This document shows positions 44,339-54,249 of a stretch of DNA of 64,000 nt, piece after piece. A model generated the notes under the pieces. That model worked only from the letters and a program-made list of their open reading frames with translations, was not told where the DNA came from and made no database searches. The stretch comes from Parahoeflea alexandrii (GTDB lineage: Bacteria; Pseudomonadota; Alphaproteobacteria; Rhizobiales; Rhizobiaceae), in contig NZ_JAAAML010000002.1 in NCBI RefSeq assembly GCF_024105735.1, positions 496,001-560,000 of the forward strand, written 5' to 3'. The translations under genes and the position numbers were made by a program. Position 1 is the first letter of the stretch; every line of letters starts with the position of its first letter.

Positions 44339-45877
44339 ATGAACGTGCGTCATATTGCAAAATCGCTCCTGGCATCCTTCACCAGCTTTGCGCTGGTCAG
44401 TTCGACCATGGTGGCCGGCCTCGGGCTGGATCCGTCCAGCGGCCGGATCATGTCCTCGGCTGCTGCCGCGGAAAGTGTTATAAAGATCAAGCGGACCGGC
44501 CCCGGCACCAGCAGGCGGGTCAAGCTTGGCCTGAACAAGGCGATCGTGGTTGATCTGCCCACCGACGCTCACGACATTCTCGTGGCCGACCCGAGCCTCG
44601 CCGATGCGGTCACCCGGACCTCCCGCAGGCTTTATCTGTTCGGCAAGACCGTCGGTCAGACAAACATCTTCATCTTCGGTCCCAATGGCGAGGAAATCGT
44701 CGCCATTGAACTCGAGATCGAACGCGATGTGGCGGGTCTTCAAGCCTATCTCAGCCGCTTCATTCCCGACTCGGACATCCAGGTGGAAATTCTCTCCGAC
44801 AACATCGTTCTGACCGGCTCGGTGCGCACACCGCAGGATGCGGCGCAGGCCGCAAGCCTGGCTGACATCTTCCTGACCGGCGGTGAGGCCACAACCCGTG
44901 TCACCACAGCGACCAGTGAAGGCGGAGACGCGGCGATCAACGCCGAAGCCCGCCAGAAATCGAAGATCGTCAATCTGCTCAAGATAGACGGCGAGGATCA
45001 GGTTACGCTCAAGGTCACGGTTGCCGAGGTCAGTCGTCAGGTGCTCAAGCAGCTTGGCTTCAATTCGTCCATCACCGGCACATCGGCACGTTTTGTCAAT
45101 TCGAACCCGGCCAATCTGGGAACGCTCAGCACCGGCTTGAACTATGCTCAGCTTGCCAAGACAATCGGCGGCGCCAGCGTCAGCAGCTATGTCAACGCCA
45201 TGGAACAGGCCGGTGTCATGCGCACGCTGGCGGAGCCGAGCCTCACAGCCATCTCCGGAGAAAGCGCAAGGTTCTACGTCGGCGGTTCGTTCCAGTTGCG
45301 CAACGAGGTTGATTACGACGACAACGGCAGGGCGACCTATACCGATCGTGAGGTCGAGTACGGGATTCGCCTGAACTTCACCCCGGTTGTGCTGTCGCCG
45401 GGCCGCATATCGCTCAAGGTTTTGACCGAGGTTTCCGAGCCGAGCTTCGAGGATTCCACATCCCTTCAGGGAGCCGGTGGCGCCCCCGGACTGACCCGGC
45501 TCTCGATCAAGCGCCGCGAGGCGGAAACCGCGGTAGAACTGCCATCAGGCGGCTCGATCGTGCTGGCGGGTCTTGTCCAGGACAACATCCGCCAGGCCAT
45601 GTCGGGTTATCCCGGGCTTTCCAAGGTTCCGGTTTTCGGCACGCTTTTCCGCAGCCGGGACTTTGTCCGCAACGAGACCGAACTGGTCATCATTGCCACG
45701 CCTTACATCGTCAAGCCCGTTGCCCGCAGCGAAATCGCTCGTCCGGATGACAACTTCAATGCGGCCAGCGACGGAGCGGGCTTCTTTCTCGGGCGGGTCA
45801 ACCGGGTTTATGGCCGGATGGAAACCGAACTGCCGCCCGGCCGGTATCACGGCGTTGTCGGCTTCATTTACAAGTGA
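44339..45877 (+). CDS. cpaC: Outer-membrane secretin CpaC (RcpA)
   Basis: A 512-residue secretin with a signal peptide (cleavage near AAA-ES, after about 45 residues), an N-terminal pilus assembly domain (LNKAIVVDLPTDAHDILVAD, YLFGKTVGQTNIFI), a BON-like domain (NIVLTGSVRTPQDAAQAASL), and the secretin core from about 195 to 460 with the VELPSGGSIVLAGLVQDN and SGYPGLSKVPVFGTLFRS motifs. It forms the outer-membrane pore for the pilus. The start codon may instead be the nearby GTG at 44345. Confidence 0.95.
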   Translation: MNVRHIAKSLLASFTSFALVSSTMVAGLGLDPSSGRIMSSAAAAESVIKIKRTGPGTSRRVKLGLNKAIVVDLPTDAHDILVADPSLADAVTRTSRRLYLFGKTVGQTNIFIFGPNGEEIVAIELEIERDVAGLQAYLSRFIPDSDIQVEILSDNIVLTGSVRTPQDAAQAASLADIFLTGGEATTRVTTATSEGGDAAINAEARQKSKIVNLLKIDGEDQVTLKVTVAEVSRQVLKQLGFNSSITGTSARFVNSNPANLGTLSTGLNYAQLAKTIGGASVSSYVNAMEQAGVMRTLAEPSLTAISGESARFYVGGSFQLRNEVDYDDNGRATYTDREVEYGIRLNFTPVVLSPGRISLKVLTEVSEPSFEDSTSLQGAGGAPGLTRLSIKRREAETAVELPSGGSIVLAGLVQDNIRQAMSGYPGLSKVPVFGTLFRSRDFVRNETELVIIATPYIVKPVARSEIARPDDNFNAASDGAGFFLGRVNRVYGRMETELPPGRYHGVVGFIYK

Positions 45878-45891
45878 TCAGGAACCTTACC

Positions 45892-46590
45892 ATGTCGAGC
45901 AAGAACACTGTTCCCGCCACTCCTGATCTGCGAACCCTCAGAACAGCCGCCGCACCTTTGCTGGTCGCCGTCTCGCTGCTGTCCGGCTGTGCCGGATGGC
46001 CCGGCCACAGCGTCACCGTGGGTGCTGTCCCCGATGACTACCGGACCAACCATCCGATCATCGTTGCCGAACAGGAACGCACCGTCGACCTCCCGGTGGC
46101 CTCCGGTGATCGCCAGCTGACAATTTCCATGCGCGAGATCGCGCGCGGCGCGGCCCAGAACTACCGGTCGAGCGCGTCGGGCGCGGTTCGCATCATGGTG
46201 CCGGTAGGCTCCGGCAATGCCGGCGCGGCTTCGGTGCTTGCGCCCCAGGTGGCCGATATCCTGCGCAAGGAAGGCGTGCCGGGCGATCGCATCATTTCCT
46301 CTCCCTACCACGTGTCTTCTCCCGAAGACGCGGCCCCGATCCGCATTGCCTTCATGGCCATGACCGCCTCCACCGGAGAATGCGGACGCTGGCCCGACGA
46401 TCTCCTGGCCAACACCTCGGAGAACAAGCACTACGCCAATTTCGGCTGCGCCAGCCAGAACAACCTGGCCGCCCAGATCTCCAATCCGGGTGATCTCATC
46501 GCGCCGCGCGGCATGACCCCGATCGATGCCGAACGGCGTTCGGCCGTGATCGAAGCCTATCGGACCAACGGTGCGATAGCAGGCAACTGA
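45892..46590 (+). CDS. cpaD: Pilus assembly lipoprotein CpaD
   Basis: About 232 residues with a lipobox near residue 34 (LLSGC-AG), so it should be anchored to the outer membrane and help the secretin. The rest contains the family segments HPIIVAEQERTVDLPV and CASQNNLAAQISNPGDL with a Cys pair (ECGRW, FGCASQ). ATG 45892 follows CAGGAAC; a GTG at 45874 overlaps cpaC but would place extra residues before the signal. Confidence 0.93.
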   Translation: MSSKNTVPATPDLRTLRTAAAPLLVAVSLLSGCAGWPGHSVTVGAVPDDYRTNHPIIVAEQERTVDLPVASGDRQLTISMREIARGAAQNYRSSASGAVRIMVPVGSGNAGAASVLAPQVADILRKEGVPGDRIISSPYHVSSPEDAAPIRIAFMAMTASTGECGRWPDDLLANTSENKHYANFGCASQNNLAAQISNPGDLIAPRGMTPIDAERRSAVIEAYRTNGAIAGN

Positions 46591-46636
46591 TGAGCTGGCG
46601 AAACTGAAACATGCTCTTTGAAGCAGGACAACGTTG

Positions 46637-47923
46637 ATGACCAATCTTGACTATGAGCTGCAGCAGGAAACACCGGTTGACGAGGCCGACACCGCCGCCG
46701 CGCGTGGCGATTTCGAGCGAATCCGCCCCTTGCCGAGGATTTCGGTGCACGTCTTTGTTGAAACCGAAGGCCTGGGCAAGACCATGGAGCGGTGTTCTCA
46801 GGACCGGCGCATGGCCAAGGTCAATCTTCGCATCAATTCCGGCGGCGTTTCAGCTGCGGCAAACATGTTCGCCGGCTCGCCCACACCCAACCTGCTGATC
46901 CTGGAAACCCGTGCCGACGGGCAGACCTTGCTCGAGGAGCTCGGCGAGCTTGCCGCGGTTTGTGATCCGGACACGCGGGTTGTGATTGTCGGGCACGTCA
47001 ATGACGTGGCCCTGTACCGCGAACTGATCCGCAACGGCGTGTCTGAATACATCGTTGCACCGGTTTCCATGGCTGATGTGATCAGCGTGATCTCGACGAT
47101 TTTTGTCGATCCCGATGCCGCGCCACTCGGCCGGTCCATCGCTTTCGTCGGCGCCAAGGGCGGTGTTGGCTCTTCCACCATCGCGCACAATTGCGCCTGG
47201 AGCATCTCCAGCCTTTTTTCCAGCGAAGTCATTCTGGCCGATCTCGATCTCGCCTTTGGCACCGCGAACCTGAATTTCGATACAGACCCGGCCCAGGGCA
47301 TTGCCGAAGCGGTGTTCTCGCCCGATCGTCTTGACGAGGTGTTTCTGGACCGGCTGCTGGCCAAGTGCTCCGAGCATCTGTCCATGCTTGCCGCACCGTC
47401 GATGCTGGACCGGACCTATGATTTCTCGGGTGACGCGTTCCTTCCGATTCTCGACATCATCCAGCGCAATGCGCCGGTTGCCGTCCTCGACGTTCCGCAT
47501 GTCTGGAATGACTGGACCCGCAAGGTGCTTTGCGCGGCTGACGAGATCGTCATCACCGCAACCCCGGATCTGGCCAATCTGCGCAACACAAAGAATCTTT
47601 TCGATACCCTGCGCAAACTGCGTCCGAACGATCATACGCCGCTGCTGGTGCTCAATCAGGTCGGCATGGCCAAGCGGCCTGAAATCGCGCCGGAGGCATT
47701 CTGTGACCCGCTTGAAATCGAGCCGCTGGCGATCATTCCCTTTGATGCACCGCTGTTCGGCGAGGCCGCCAATTCCGGTCTGATGATCGCGGAATCATCG
47801 GCCAAGTCGCCGGTTGCCGAATCGCTCTCGCAGATTGCCCATGTCGTCACCGGCAGGGCCGAGGTGAAGAAGCGCAAGAAGGCCGGATTGTCGTCGCTGA
47901 TGGGCCTTCTGGGCCGCAAGTAA
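46637..47923 (+). CDS. cpaE: Pilus localisation ATPase CpaE (ParA/MinD-like)
   Basis: The 428-residue protein has an N-terminal receiver-like domain (about 65-155) and a MinD-type ATPase domain with the deviant Walker loop AKGGVGSSTIAHN near residue 170. In Caulobacter CpaE positions the pilus machinery at a pole. A GTG/TTG-type extension at 46634 is one codon upstream; ATG 46637 has AGGAC ahead. Confidence 0.94.
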   Translation: MTNLDYELQQETPVDEADTAAARGDFERIRPLPRISVHVFVETEGLGKTMERCSQDRRMAKVNLRINSGGVSAAANMFAGSPTPNLLILETRADGQTLLEELGELAAVCDPDTRVVIVGHVNDVALYRELIRNGVSEYIVAPVSMADVISVISTIFVDPDAAPLGRSIAFVGAKGGVGSSTIAHNCAWSISSLFSSEVILADLDLAFGTANLNFDTDPAQGIAEAVFSPDRLDEVFLDRLLAKCSEHLSMLAAPSMLDRTYDFSGDAFLPILDIIQRNAPVAVLDVPHVWNDWTRKVLCAADEIVITATPDLANLRNTKNLFDTLRKLRPNDHTPLLVLNQVGMAKRPEIAPEAFCDPLEIEPLAIIPFDAPLFGEAANSGLMIAESSAKSPVAESLSQIAHVVTGRAEVKKRKKAGLSSLMGLLGRK

Positions 47924-47949
47924 TCTGTAAGACTGGAGTGGAACGCAAC

Positions 47950-49473
47950 ATGTTCGGCAAACGCAGCAATGATGGATCGGGCAAGCCGCCGCAAGCTCCG
48001 GCGCCCAAGCCCATGGTTCATGCCGAACCGGAGCCCGTAACCGCACCCGCGCGTTCCCCGGAGGCGGCAATGCCGTCGATGCCTGCCGCTCCGCAGGCGC
48101 CTGCGCCGCAGGCCGCTGCGCCACAGCCGGCACCCCAGCCCGCCGCACCGCGCCGCGAAGAGCCGCCTGTCAAGCGCAAGTCTGCCCGCAACGAAGCCTA
48201 TTACGACACCAAGAGCCAGGTCTTCTCGGCCCTGATCGATACCATCGACCTGTCGCAGCTGGCCAAGCTCGATGCCGAGAGCGCGCGCGAGGAAATCCGT
48301 GATATCGTCAACGATATCATCACCATCAAGAATTTCGCACTGTCCATCGCCGAGCAGGAGGAACTGCTTGACGATATCTGCAACGATGTTCTCGGGTATG
48401 GTCCGCTGGAGCCGCTGCTGGCGCGGGACGACATAGCCGATATCATGGTCAATGGCTCCGGCATGACCTACATCGAAGTTGCGGGTAAGGTTCTCGAAAC
48501 GGACGTCCGTTTCCGTGACAACAGCCAGCTGCTGTCGATCTGCCAGCGCATCGTCAGCCAGGTCGGACGCCGCGTCGACGAATCGAGCCCGATATGCGAT
48601 GCGCGCCTGCCCGATGGCTCCCGTGTCAACGTGATTGCCCCGCCGCTGGCGATTGATGGCACCGCGCTGACCATCCGTAAGTTCAAGAAGGACAAGCTGA
48701 CCCTCGATCAGCTGGTCAAGTTCGGCGCCATCACGCCCGAAGGCGCTGCGGTTTTGCAGATCATCGGCCGGGTTCGCTGCAATGTGGTGATTTCGGGCGG
48801 TACCGGTTCCGGTAAGACCACCCTTCTCAACTGCCTGACCGCCTATATCGATCAGGACGAGCGGATCATCACCTGCGAAGACTCCGCCGAACTCCAGCTG
48901 CAGCAGCCGCATGTCGTCCGGCTCGAAACCCGTCCGCCCAACATCGAGGGCGAGGGCGAGATCACCATGCGCGATCTCGTCAAGAACTGCCTGCGTATGC
49001 GTCCCGAACGCATCATCGTCGGCGAAGTCCGTGGCCCGGAGGTGTTCGACCTCCTGCAGGCCATGAACACCGGTCATGATGGTTCCATGGGAACGATCCA
49101 CGCCAACAGCCCGCGCGAATGTCTCAGCCGTATGGAATCGATGATCGCCATGGGCGGTTTCACCCTGCCGGCCAAGACCGTGCGTGAGATCATCGCCGGC
49201 TCTGTCGACGTCGTGATCCAGGCAACCAGGCTTCGCGACGGCTCCCGCCGCATCACCCACATCACCGAGGTTGTCGGCATGGAAGGCGATGTCATCATCA
49301 CCCAGGACCTGATGAAATACGAAATGCTTGGTGAAGACGCCAACGGCAAGATCGTCGGTCAGCATCGCTCGACCGGCATCGGTCGCCCGAACTTCTGGGA
49401 TCGCGCCCGTTACTATGGCGAAGACAAGCGGCTGGCAGCGGCGCTCGATGCAATGGAAAAAATGACCTCTTAA
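47950..49473 (+). CDS. cpaF: Pilus assembly ATPase CpaF (TadA)
   Basis: A 507-residue hexameric secretion ATPase driving pilus extension and retraction. A proline/alanine-rich leader (about 10-75) precedes the N-terminal domain; Walker A is [13 protein letters not shown], the Walker B/Asp-box region [21 protein letters not shown], and the His box [15 protein letters not shown] 47950 is preferred to GTG 47938 because GGAG lies 12 bp ahead. Confidence 0.96.
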   Translation: MFGKRSNDGSGKPPQAPAPKPMVHAEPEPVTAPARSPEAAMPSMPAAPQAPAPQAAAPQPAPQPAAPRREEPPVKRKSARNEAYYDTKSQVFSALIDTIDLSQLAKLDAESAREEIRDIVNDIITIKNFALSIAEQEELLDDICNDVLGYGPLEPLLARDDIADIMVNGSGMTYIEVAGKVLETDVRFRDNSQLLSICQRIVSQVGRRVDESSPICDARLPDGSRVNVIAPPLAIDGTALTIRKFKKDKLTLDQLVKFGAITPEGAAVLQIIGRVRCNVVISGGTGSGKTTLLNCLTAYIDQDERIITCEDSAELQLQQPHVVRLETRPPNIEGEGEITMRDLVKNCLRMRPERIIVGEVRGPEVFDLLQAMNTGHDGSMGTIHANSPRECLSRMESMIAMGGFTLPAKTVREIIAGSVDVVIQATRLRDGSRRITHITEVVGMEGDVIITQDLMKYEMLGEDANGKIVGQHRSTGIGRPNFWDRARYYGEDKRLAAALDAMEKMTS

Positions 49474-49485
49474 GGAGACGCTCGC

Positions 49486-50496
49486 GTGTTTGGTCTGGAT
49501 ACAGTGGTAGTCGCCATCATCGGCCTGGCCGCGCTTTCGGCGGGGGCGCTGGGCTATGGCGTGCTCTATTCCCGTATCGAGGTCGAACGCAAGGCGGAAA
49601 CCCGGGTCAAGCGGGTCAAGGCGGCCGAGACCGATCGCTCCAAGGCAACCGCCGCGCGCGACAGGCTGAACGAGGCCAACAAGAGGCGCAAATCCGTTCA
49701 GGATTCACTCAAGACACTGGAAGAGAAAAACAAGGAGAATGATCGCCGCAAGTCACCGGCCCTGAAAGACCGGATCGCCCAGGCGGGACTGACAATCTCG
49801 ATCCAGCAGTTCTATATTTTTTCCGCGATTCTGGGCTTCGTGACCGGCTTTCTCGCCTTCATTTTTCAGGGGAATCTCTACGTTGCCCTGGGGGTCATGA
49901 TCATCTTTGCCGTCGGGATACCACGCTGGCTGGTGGGATTTCTGCGCAATCGCCGCATGAAGGCATTTCTTGCCGAATTTCCGAATTCGCTTGATGTGAT
50001 GGTGCGCTCGATCAAGTCCGGTCTGCCGCTCAATGATGCCATCCGGATGATTTCCGCCGAAGGCCAGGAGCCGGTCCGCACCGAATTCAAACGCATCGTC
50101 GAGGCCCAGCAGATGGGCATGAACATTCCCGAGGCTTGCGCGCGGCTCTACACCCGGATCCCGCTGTCGGAAGCGAATTTCTTCGCGATCGTGATCGCCA
50201 TCCAGGCCCAGGCCGGCGGCAACCTGTCCGAAGCGCTGGGCAACCTGTCCCGCGTCTTGCGCGATCGCAAGAAGATGAAGGGCAAGATCAATGCAATGTC
50301 GATGGAAGCCAAGGCGTCCGCCGCCATCATCGGCGCGCTGCCTTTCATCGTCAGCCTGCTCGTCTATCTCACGTCGCCCGAATACATCTCGCTGCTGTTC
50401 ACCGACAGCCGCGGTCATTTCATCCTCGGCGTTTCGCTGGTCTGGATGTCGTTGGGCATCCTGGTAATGCGCAACATGATCAATTTCGACATCTAG
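49486..50496 (+). CDS. tadB: Pilus platform protein TadB
   Basis: A 336-residue inner-membrane protein of the type II secretion F superfamily. It has an N-terminal membrane segment, a charged coiled linker (about 25-85), and the GSPF domain with FPNSLDVMVRSIKSGLPLNDA, the family block. It starts with GTG after AAGGAGACG. It forms the platform with TadC on which CpaF acts. Confidence 0.94.
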   Translation: MFGLDTVVVAIIGLAALSAGALGYGVLYSRIEVERKAETRVKRVKAAETDRSKATAARDRLNEANKRRKSVQDSLKTLEEKNKENDRRKSPALKDRIAQAGLTISIQQFYIFSAILGFVTGFLAFIFQGNLYVALGVMIIFAVGIPRWLVGFLRNRRMKAFLAEFPNSLDVMVRSIKSGLPLNDAIRMISAEGQEPVRTEFKRIVEAQQMGMNIPEACARLYTRIPLSEANFFAIVIAIQAQAGGNLSEALGNLSRVLRDRKKMKGKINAMSMEAKASAAIIGALPFIVSLLVYLTSPEYISLLFTDSRGHFILGVSLVWMSLGILVMRNMINFDI

Positions 50497-50508
50497 GGAC
50501 CACAAGCC

Positions 50509-51522
50509 ATGTTCTCCGATATTGTCTCGTCCCTGACCGACCCGGCCTATCTGGTTCCAATCCTGATCTCGATTGCGGTTTTCGCCACGATCTACACGGT
50601 GCTCGCTCCCTATTTCGAGGGCGGCAACCTGGACTCGCGGATGAAGTCGGCGGCGCTCGAGCGCGATGAGATCCGCGCCCGGGAGCGTGCCCGTCTCAAT
50701 GCCGAGCAATCCCGCGCCGGTGCGAAGAGCGCCGGCCTGCGCTCCCGCGACAACGCCTCCGTGCGCGGCATTGTCGAGCAATTGAACCTGAAGGATGCGC
50801 TTGCCGATGGAGCAACGGTGGCCAAGCTTCGTGCCGCCGGCTACCGCACGCAGAACGCGCTCAACATGTTCCTGCTGGCGCGTTTCGTGCTGCCTTTCGT
50901 TTTCCTTGTCGCCTCCGTGGTCTATGTTTTCGTGCTCGACAACCTGGTCGACAAGCCCTTCACGGTCAGGGTGCTCGCCTGCATCGTCGGGGCCTATATC
51001 GGTTTCTACACGCCGAACATGTTTGTCTCCAACCAGGCCAAGAAGCGTCAGGTCTCGATCAAGCTTGCCTGGCCGGATGCACTCGACCTGATGCTGATCT
51101 GCGTGGAATCGGGTGTTTCCATCGAGGCCGCGATGAAGCGTGTGGCCGAGGAAATCGCCGTGCAGTCGACGGCCCTTGCGGAGGAGTTCCTGCTCACCAC
51201 CGCTGAGCTGTCCTATCTGCAGGACCGCCGCATGGCGTTTGAAAACCTGGGAAGCCGCACCGGGCTCGAACAGGTGAAATCCGTCACCCAGGCCTTGATC
51301 CAGTCCGAACGCTACGGCACCCCCATCGCCCAGGCCTTGCGCGTTCTTGCCCAGGAGAGCCGTGACCAGCGCATGACCGAGGCCGAAAAGAAGGCCGCGG
51401 CGCTGCCTCCGAAACTCACGGTGCCGATGATCGTGTTCTTCCTGCCGGTCCTGATCGGCGTCATTCTCGGGCCGGCGGCGATCCAGGTGATGGACAATTT
51501 CTCGGGCGGCGTTCCGAATTAG
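50509..51522 (+). CDS. tadC: Pilus platform protein TadC
   Basis: A 337-residue GSPF-family protein; the conserved stretch is WPDALDLMLICVESGVSIEAAMKRV (split: WPDALDLMLICVESG and VSIEAAMKRV), with further membrane segments near residues 10, 125, 155 and 305-330. It begins 12 bp after tadB and ends the forward pilus operon. Confidence 0.94.
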   Translation: MFSDIVSSLTDPAYLVPILISIAVFATIYTVLAPYFEGGNLDSRMKSAALERDEIRARERARLNAEQSRAGAKSAGLRSRDNASVRGIVEQLNLKDALADGATVAKLRAAGYRTQNALNMFLLARFVLPFVFLVASVVYVFVLDNLVDKPFTVRVLACIVGAYIGFYTPNMFVSNQAKKRQVSIKLAWPDALDLMLICVESGVSIEAAMKRVAEEIAVQSTALAEEFLLTTAELSYLQDRRMAFENLGSRTGLEQVKSVTQALIQSERYGTPIAQALRVLAQESRDQRMTEAEKKAAALPPKLTVPMIVFFLPVLIGVILGPAAIQVMDNFSGGVPN

Positions 51523-51866
51523 AAAGAGACCTGGTCGCGCAGACCTGCATGGCTTAAACGCAGCGCTGTAGGGGGAATCCTCGCAAGCCCGAGCCTTTCG
51601 TTTCCCAGACCATAAAGACCCCGCTTGCCGCATGAGCGCTTGCCGGCACCCACGACCAACCAAGACTCCACGGCAAGTGCCTTCCCACCCCCGCTTGCTG
51701 CCGGAGGAAGATCGGAAAGCGGATGCGGCGCATGCCGGACAATGTCCGGTTCAGGCGGGATCTGATCTGAGAGCGTGGGGTCCTGTTTGGATTCGCGAAC
51801 GGCTGCACCGAAGACGGGAGCAATTGCCCGGGTGGCTAACGGCTCTTGCCGGCGTCGTCCGGGAAA
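51523..51866. other. Intergenic region (344 bp) between tadC and tadD
   Basis: These two genes converge here. I see no gene with support, no T-run terminator, and only one notable element, CCGGAC/GTCCGG at 51735-51740 and 51744-51749, a 6-bp inverted repeat with a 3-nt loop. Confidence 0.5.
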
Positions 51867-52682
51867 TCAGTTGGTGTTCTTGCGGTCCGAGTCCTTGAGC
51901 TTGTTCCAGGCGTTCTGCTGGGACAGCATGGCGCGCAGGTAGCTCACATTCGCCTTCGCCTGCTCGGTGGACAGCTCGGAGCTGGCGATCTGCTCGGCCT
52001 CCTGGAAGCGGCCCTGAAGGCCGACCACCAGTGCGAGGTTCTGCCGGACCCGGCTGTCGGCGCCAGGCTGCCGGACGGCGGATGCAAGGTAGGTCTCCGC
52101 CGTTCTCAGGTCGCCCTGCAGCACATAGGACATGCCCAGGTTCGACAGGATGGAAGGCTCGTTCGGCTGAAGGTCGAGCGCCTTGCGATAGCGTTGCCGT
52201 GCGGAGGCCGGATCGCCCATTTGGTCGTAGATGGCCCCTTCCGCCGACAGAAGCTGCCAGTCCGGCCTGTCGGGGGTCTGGGCCCGCTGGATGGCATCGA
52301 GCGCCTTTTCCAGTTGGCCGGCGCCGGCCAGCGCCTTGCCGTAGGCGGCCAGCACCGTCCGGTCGGTTGGATTGTGAATGGCAACCTGCTGCATCACCGC
52401 GAGCGCCTGTTCGGCGCGGCCGCCCATGGTCAGGACCGAAGCATACTTCATGCCGACTGCGGCATCCTTGGGATTTCTGTCATAGACCCGACCGATGCTC
52501 TCGGCGGCCGAATGCAACTCGGTCGCATTCATGGTCTCGAGCGGCTTGTTCAGCGATGGAATCGAGCCGGTGGTCATCTGCCCCTTCGATGCGCAACCGG
52601 CCAGAGTCACGCTGATCGCTGCAATGCAGACGGCCGAGAGCAGCCGGCGGGGAAAAACGGAGCTTTGATGGGTCGCTGACAT
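51867..52682 (-). CDS. tadD: Pilus lipoprotein TadD, TPR-rich
   Basis: A 271-residue lipoprotein (lipobox VTLAGC near residue 25) with tetratricopeptide repeats between about 80 and 230 (for example GQLEKALDAIQRAQ, DPASARQRYRKALDLQPNEPS). TadD is thought to help assemble the CpaC secretin in the outer membrane. ATG 52682 gives the signal peptide directly; a frame extension to 52772 is unsupported. It is convergent with tadC and divergent from the aminopeptidase gene. Confidence 0.9.
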   Translation of the reverse strand: MSATHQSSVFPRRLLSAVCIAAISVTLAGCASKGQMTTGSIPSLNKPLETMNATELHSAAESIGRVYDRNPKDAAVGMKYASVLTMGGRAEQALAVMQQVAIHNPTDRTVLAAYGKALAGAGQLEKALDAIQRAQTPDRPDWQLLSAEGAIYDQMGDPASARQRYRKALDLQPNEPSILSNLGMSYVLQGDLRTAETYLASAVRQPGADSRVRQNLALVVGLQGRFQEAEQIASSELSTEQAKANVSYLRAMLSQQNAWNKLKDSDRKNTN

Positions 52683-52757
52683 GGTCTGATCCCGGAAAGT
52701 GTGCGTCGTGGTGATCCTCAAAGTCGATCTCCACAGTCTCCGCACCAGCAATAATCT

Positions 52758-52780
52758 GTTAACCCTAATCAAGAGTTAAC
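52758..52780. promoter_or_regulatory. Paired GTTAAC elements between tadD and the aminopeptidase gene
   Basis: GTTAAC occurs at 52758-52763 and 52775-52780, with start-to-start spacing of 17 bp. The first reads TTAACCCT on the plus strand, a near match to the CtrA half-site also seen before cpaB. It is placed to control tadD, the aminopeptidase, or both. Confidence 0.45.
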
Positions 52781-52824
52781 GACTGATTCTCCGTGCCCGG
52801 AGCCGGAGAACAAGAGGAGATGCC

Positions 52825-54225
52825 ATGCCGCCCTTCAGCCAGATCGATAGATCCTCACCGTTTGCGGAAATGTCCGGAGATTCGCTGCCGGTCTGGGCGG
52901 TCTCGCGCTCAGACATCGAGCGTGGTCATTTCGACAAGACGGCGTTGGCCTGGGCGAAAACCGCCGGGTTCCAGGCCGGAGAAGGAAACATGCTGCTGGT
53001 GCCCAACCGCCATGGCAAGCTCGCCGGCGCGCTGTTCGGTCTCGGCGAGGACGGGCAATGTCATCCCTTCGTCGGCGGCAAGCTGGCCCGCGTACTTCCC
53101 AAGGGCGACTGGCACATCGAGACATCGCCGATCCCCGGTGCCGTCATGGCGCTGGCCTTCGGCATGGGCGCCTATCGCTTCGAGAGCTACCGCAAGCCCG
53201 CGACCGACAGCCCGCGTCTGGTCATTCCGGCAGATGCAGACGCTGCCGCCATAACGCGGACCGTCGCCGCTGTCGGATTGGCGCGCGACCTCGTCAACAC
53301 GCCGGCCAATGACATGGGGCCGGATGCGCTCGAAGCCGCCTTCCGCGGCCTTGCCGGGCATTACAGCGCCGAAGTCAGCGTCATTGCCGGCGAAGAGTTG
53401 CTGTCGGGCGGGTTCCCGATGATCCATGCCGTCGGCCGCGCAGCCGATCAGGCGCCGCGTCTGCTCGAGATGCGCTGGGGCAAGCCCGGCGCCTTCAGGC
53501 TGACGCTGGTCGGCAAGGGCGTGTGTTTTGACACCGGCGGCCTCGACATCAAGCCGGCTTCCTCGATGCTCAACATGAAAAAGGACATGGGCGGCGCTGC
53601 CAATGTTCTGGCGCTCGCGATGATGATCATGGATGCCGGACTGCCGGTGGATCTGCGTGTGCTGGTGCCTGCCGTCGAGAACTCGATTTCGGCCTCCGCC
53701 TTCCGTCCCGGCGACGTGCTTTCAAGCCGCAAGGGATTGACTGTCCAGATCGACAACACCGACGCTGAGGGTCGCCTGGTGCTGGGCGATGCGCTGACCT
53801 ACGCCTGCGAGGACAATCCCGGCCTGCTCATCGACATGGCCACGCTGACCGGCGCTGCCCGCGTGGCGTTGGGTCCGGATCTGCCGCCGTTCTACACCGA
53901 CGACGAGACCCTGGCCGGCGAGATCGCAACCGCCTCCGAAAGCACGGTCGACCCGCTCTGGCGGATGCCGCTCTACAAGCCCTACGAAGCCGATGTCAAA
54001 TCCAGGATTGCCGATCTGACCAATGCGCCGTCGGGCGGGTTTGCCGGGTCGATCACCGCGGCCCTGTTCCTCAAGCGTTTTGTCTCGCCGGAAACCAGCT
54101 GGGTGCATTTCGACATCTTCGCCTGGTCGCCGAAGGACAAGCCGCATGCGCCGATGGGTGGCGAGGCGCAAGGCATCCGTGCCCTGTTCGACGTCATCAG
54201 CAAGCGCCATCCAGCCTTAGGGTGA
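52825..54225 (+). CDS. M17 leucyl aminopeptidase family protein
   Basis: The 466-residue enzyme has the M17 catalytic domain: VGKGVCFDTGGLDIKPASSM (metal ligands Lys and Asp), the signature NTDAEGRLVLGDALTYA (residues about 311-327), and the later TLTGAARVALG. It releases N-terminal residues from peptides in the cytoplasm. It begins ATG with GAGGAG upstream. It lies in front of a MarR gene and a signal-less NlpC/P60 gene on the same strand, a set common in alphaproteobacteria, and may take part in peptide or cell-wall peptide recycling. Confidence 0.93.
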   Translation: MPPFSQIDRSSPFAEMSGDSLPVWAVSRSDIERGHFDKTALAWAKTAGFQAGEGNMLLVPNRHGKLAGALFGLGEDGQCHPFVGGKLARVLPKGDWHIETSPIPGAVMALAFGMGAYRFESYRKPATDSPRLVIPADADAAAITRTVAAVGLARDLVNTPANDMGPDALEAAFRGLAGHYSAEVSVIAGEELLSGGFPMIHAVGRAADQAPRLLEMRWGKPGAFRLTLVGKGVCFDTGGLDIKPASSMLNMKKDMGGAANVLALAMMIMDAGLPVDLRVLVPAVENSISASAFRPGDVLSSRKGLTVQIDNTDAEGRLVLGDALTYACEDNPGLLIDMATLTGAARVALGPDLPPFYTDDETLAGEIATASESTVDPLWRMPLYKPYEADVKSRIADLTNAPSGGFAGSITAALFLKRFVSPETSWVHFDIFAWSPKDKPHAPMGGEAQGIRALFDVISKRHPALG

Positions 54226-54249
54226 GCACCCGGCTTGCGCGGTTTGCGA

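Noticed and set aside
47656-49365. Long minus-strand reading frame (569 codons) opposite cpaE/cpaF
   Set aside because: It is antisense to cpaF, with low-complexity Asp/His/Gly/Arg composition from high GC third positions; cpaF carries full family motifs.
49753-51663. Minus-strand reading frame of 636 codons opposite tadB/tadC
   Set aside because: It mirrors the codon bias of the real genes and has no domain-like sequence.
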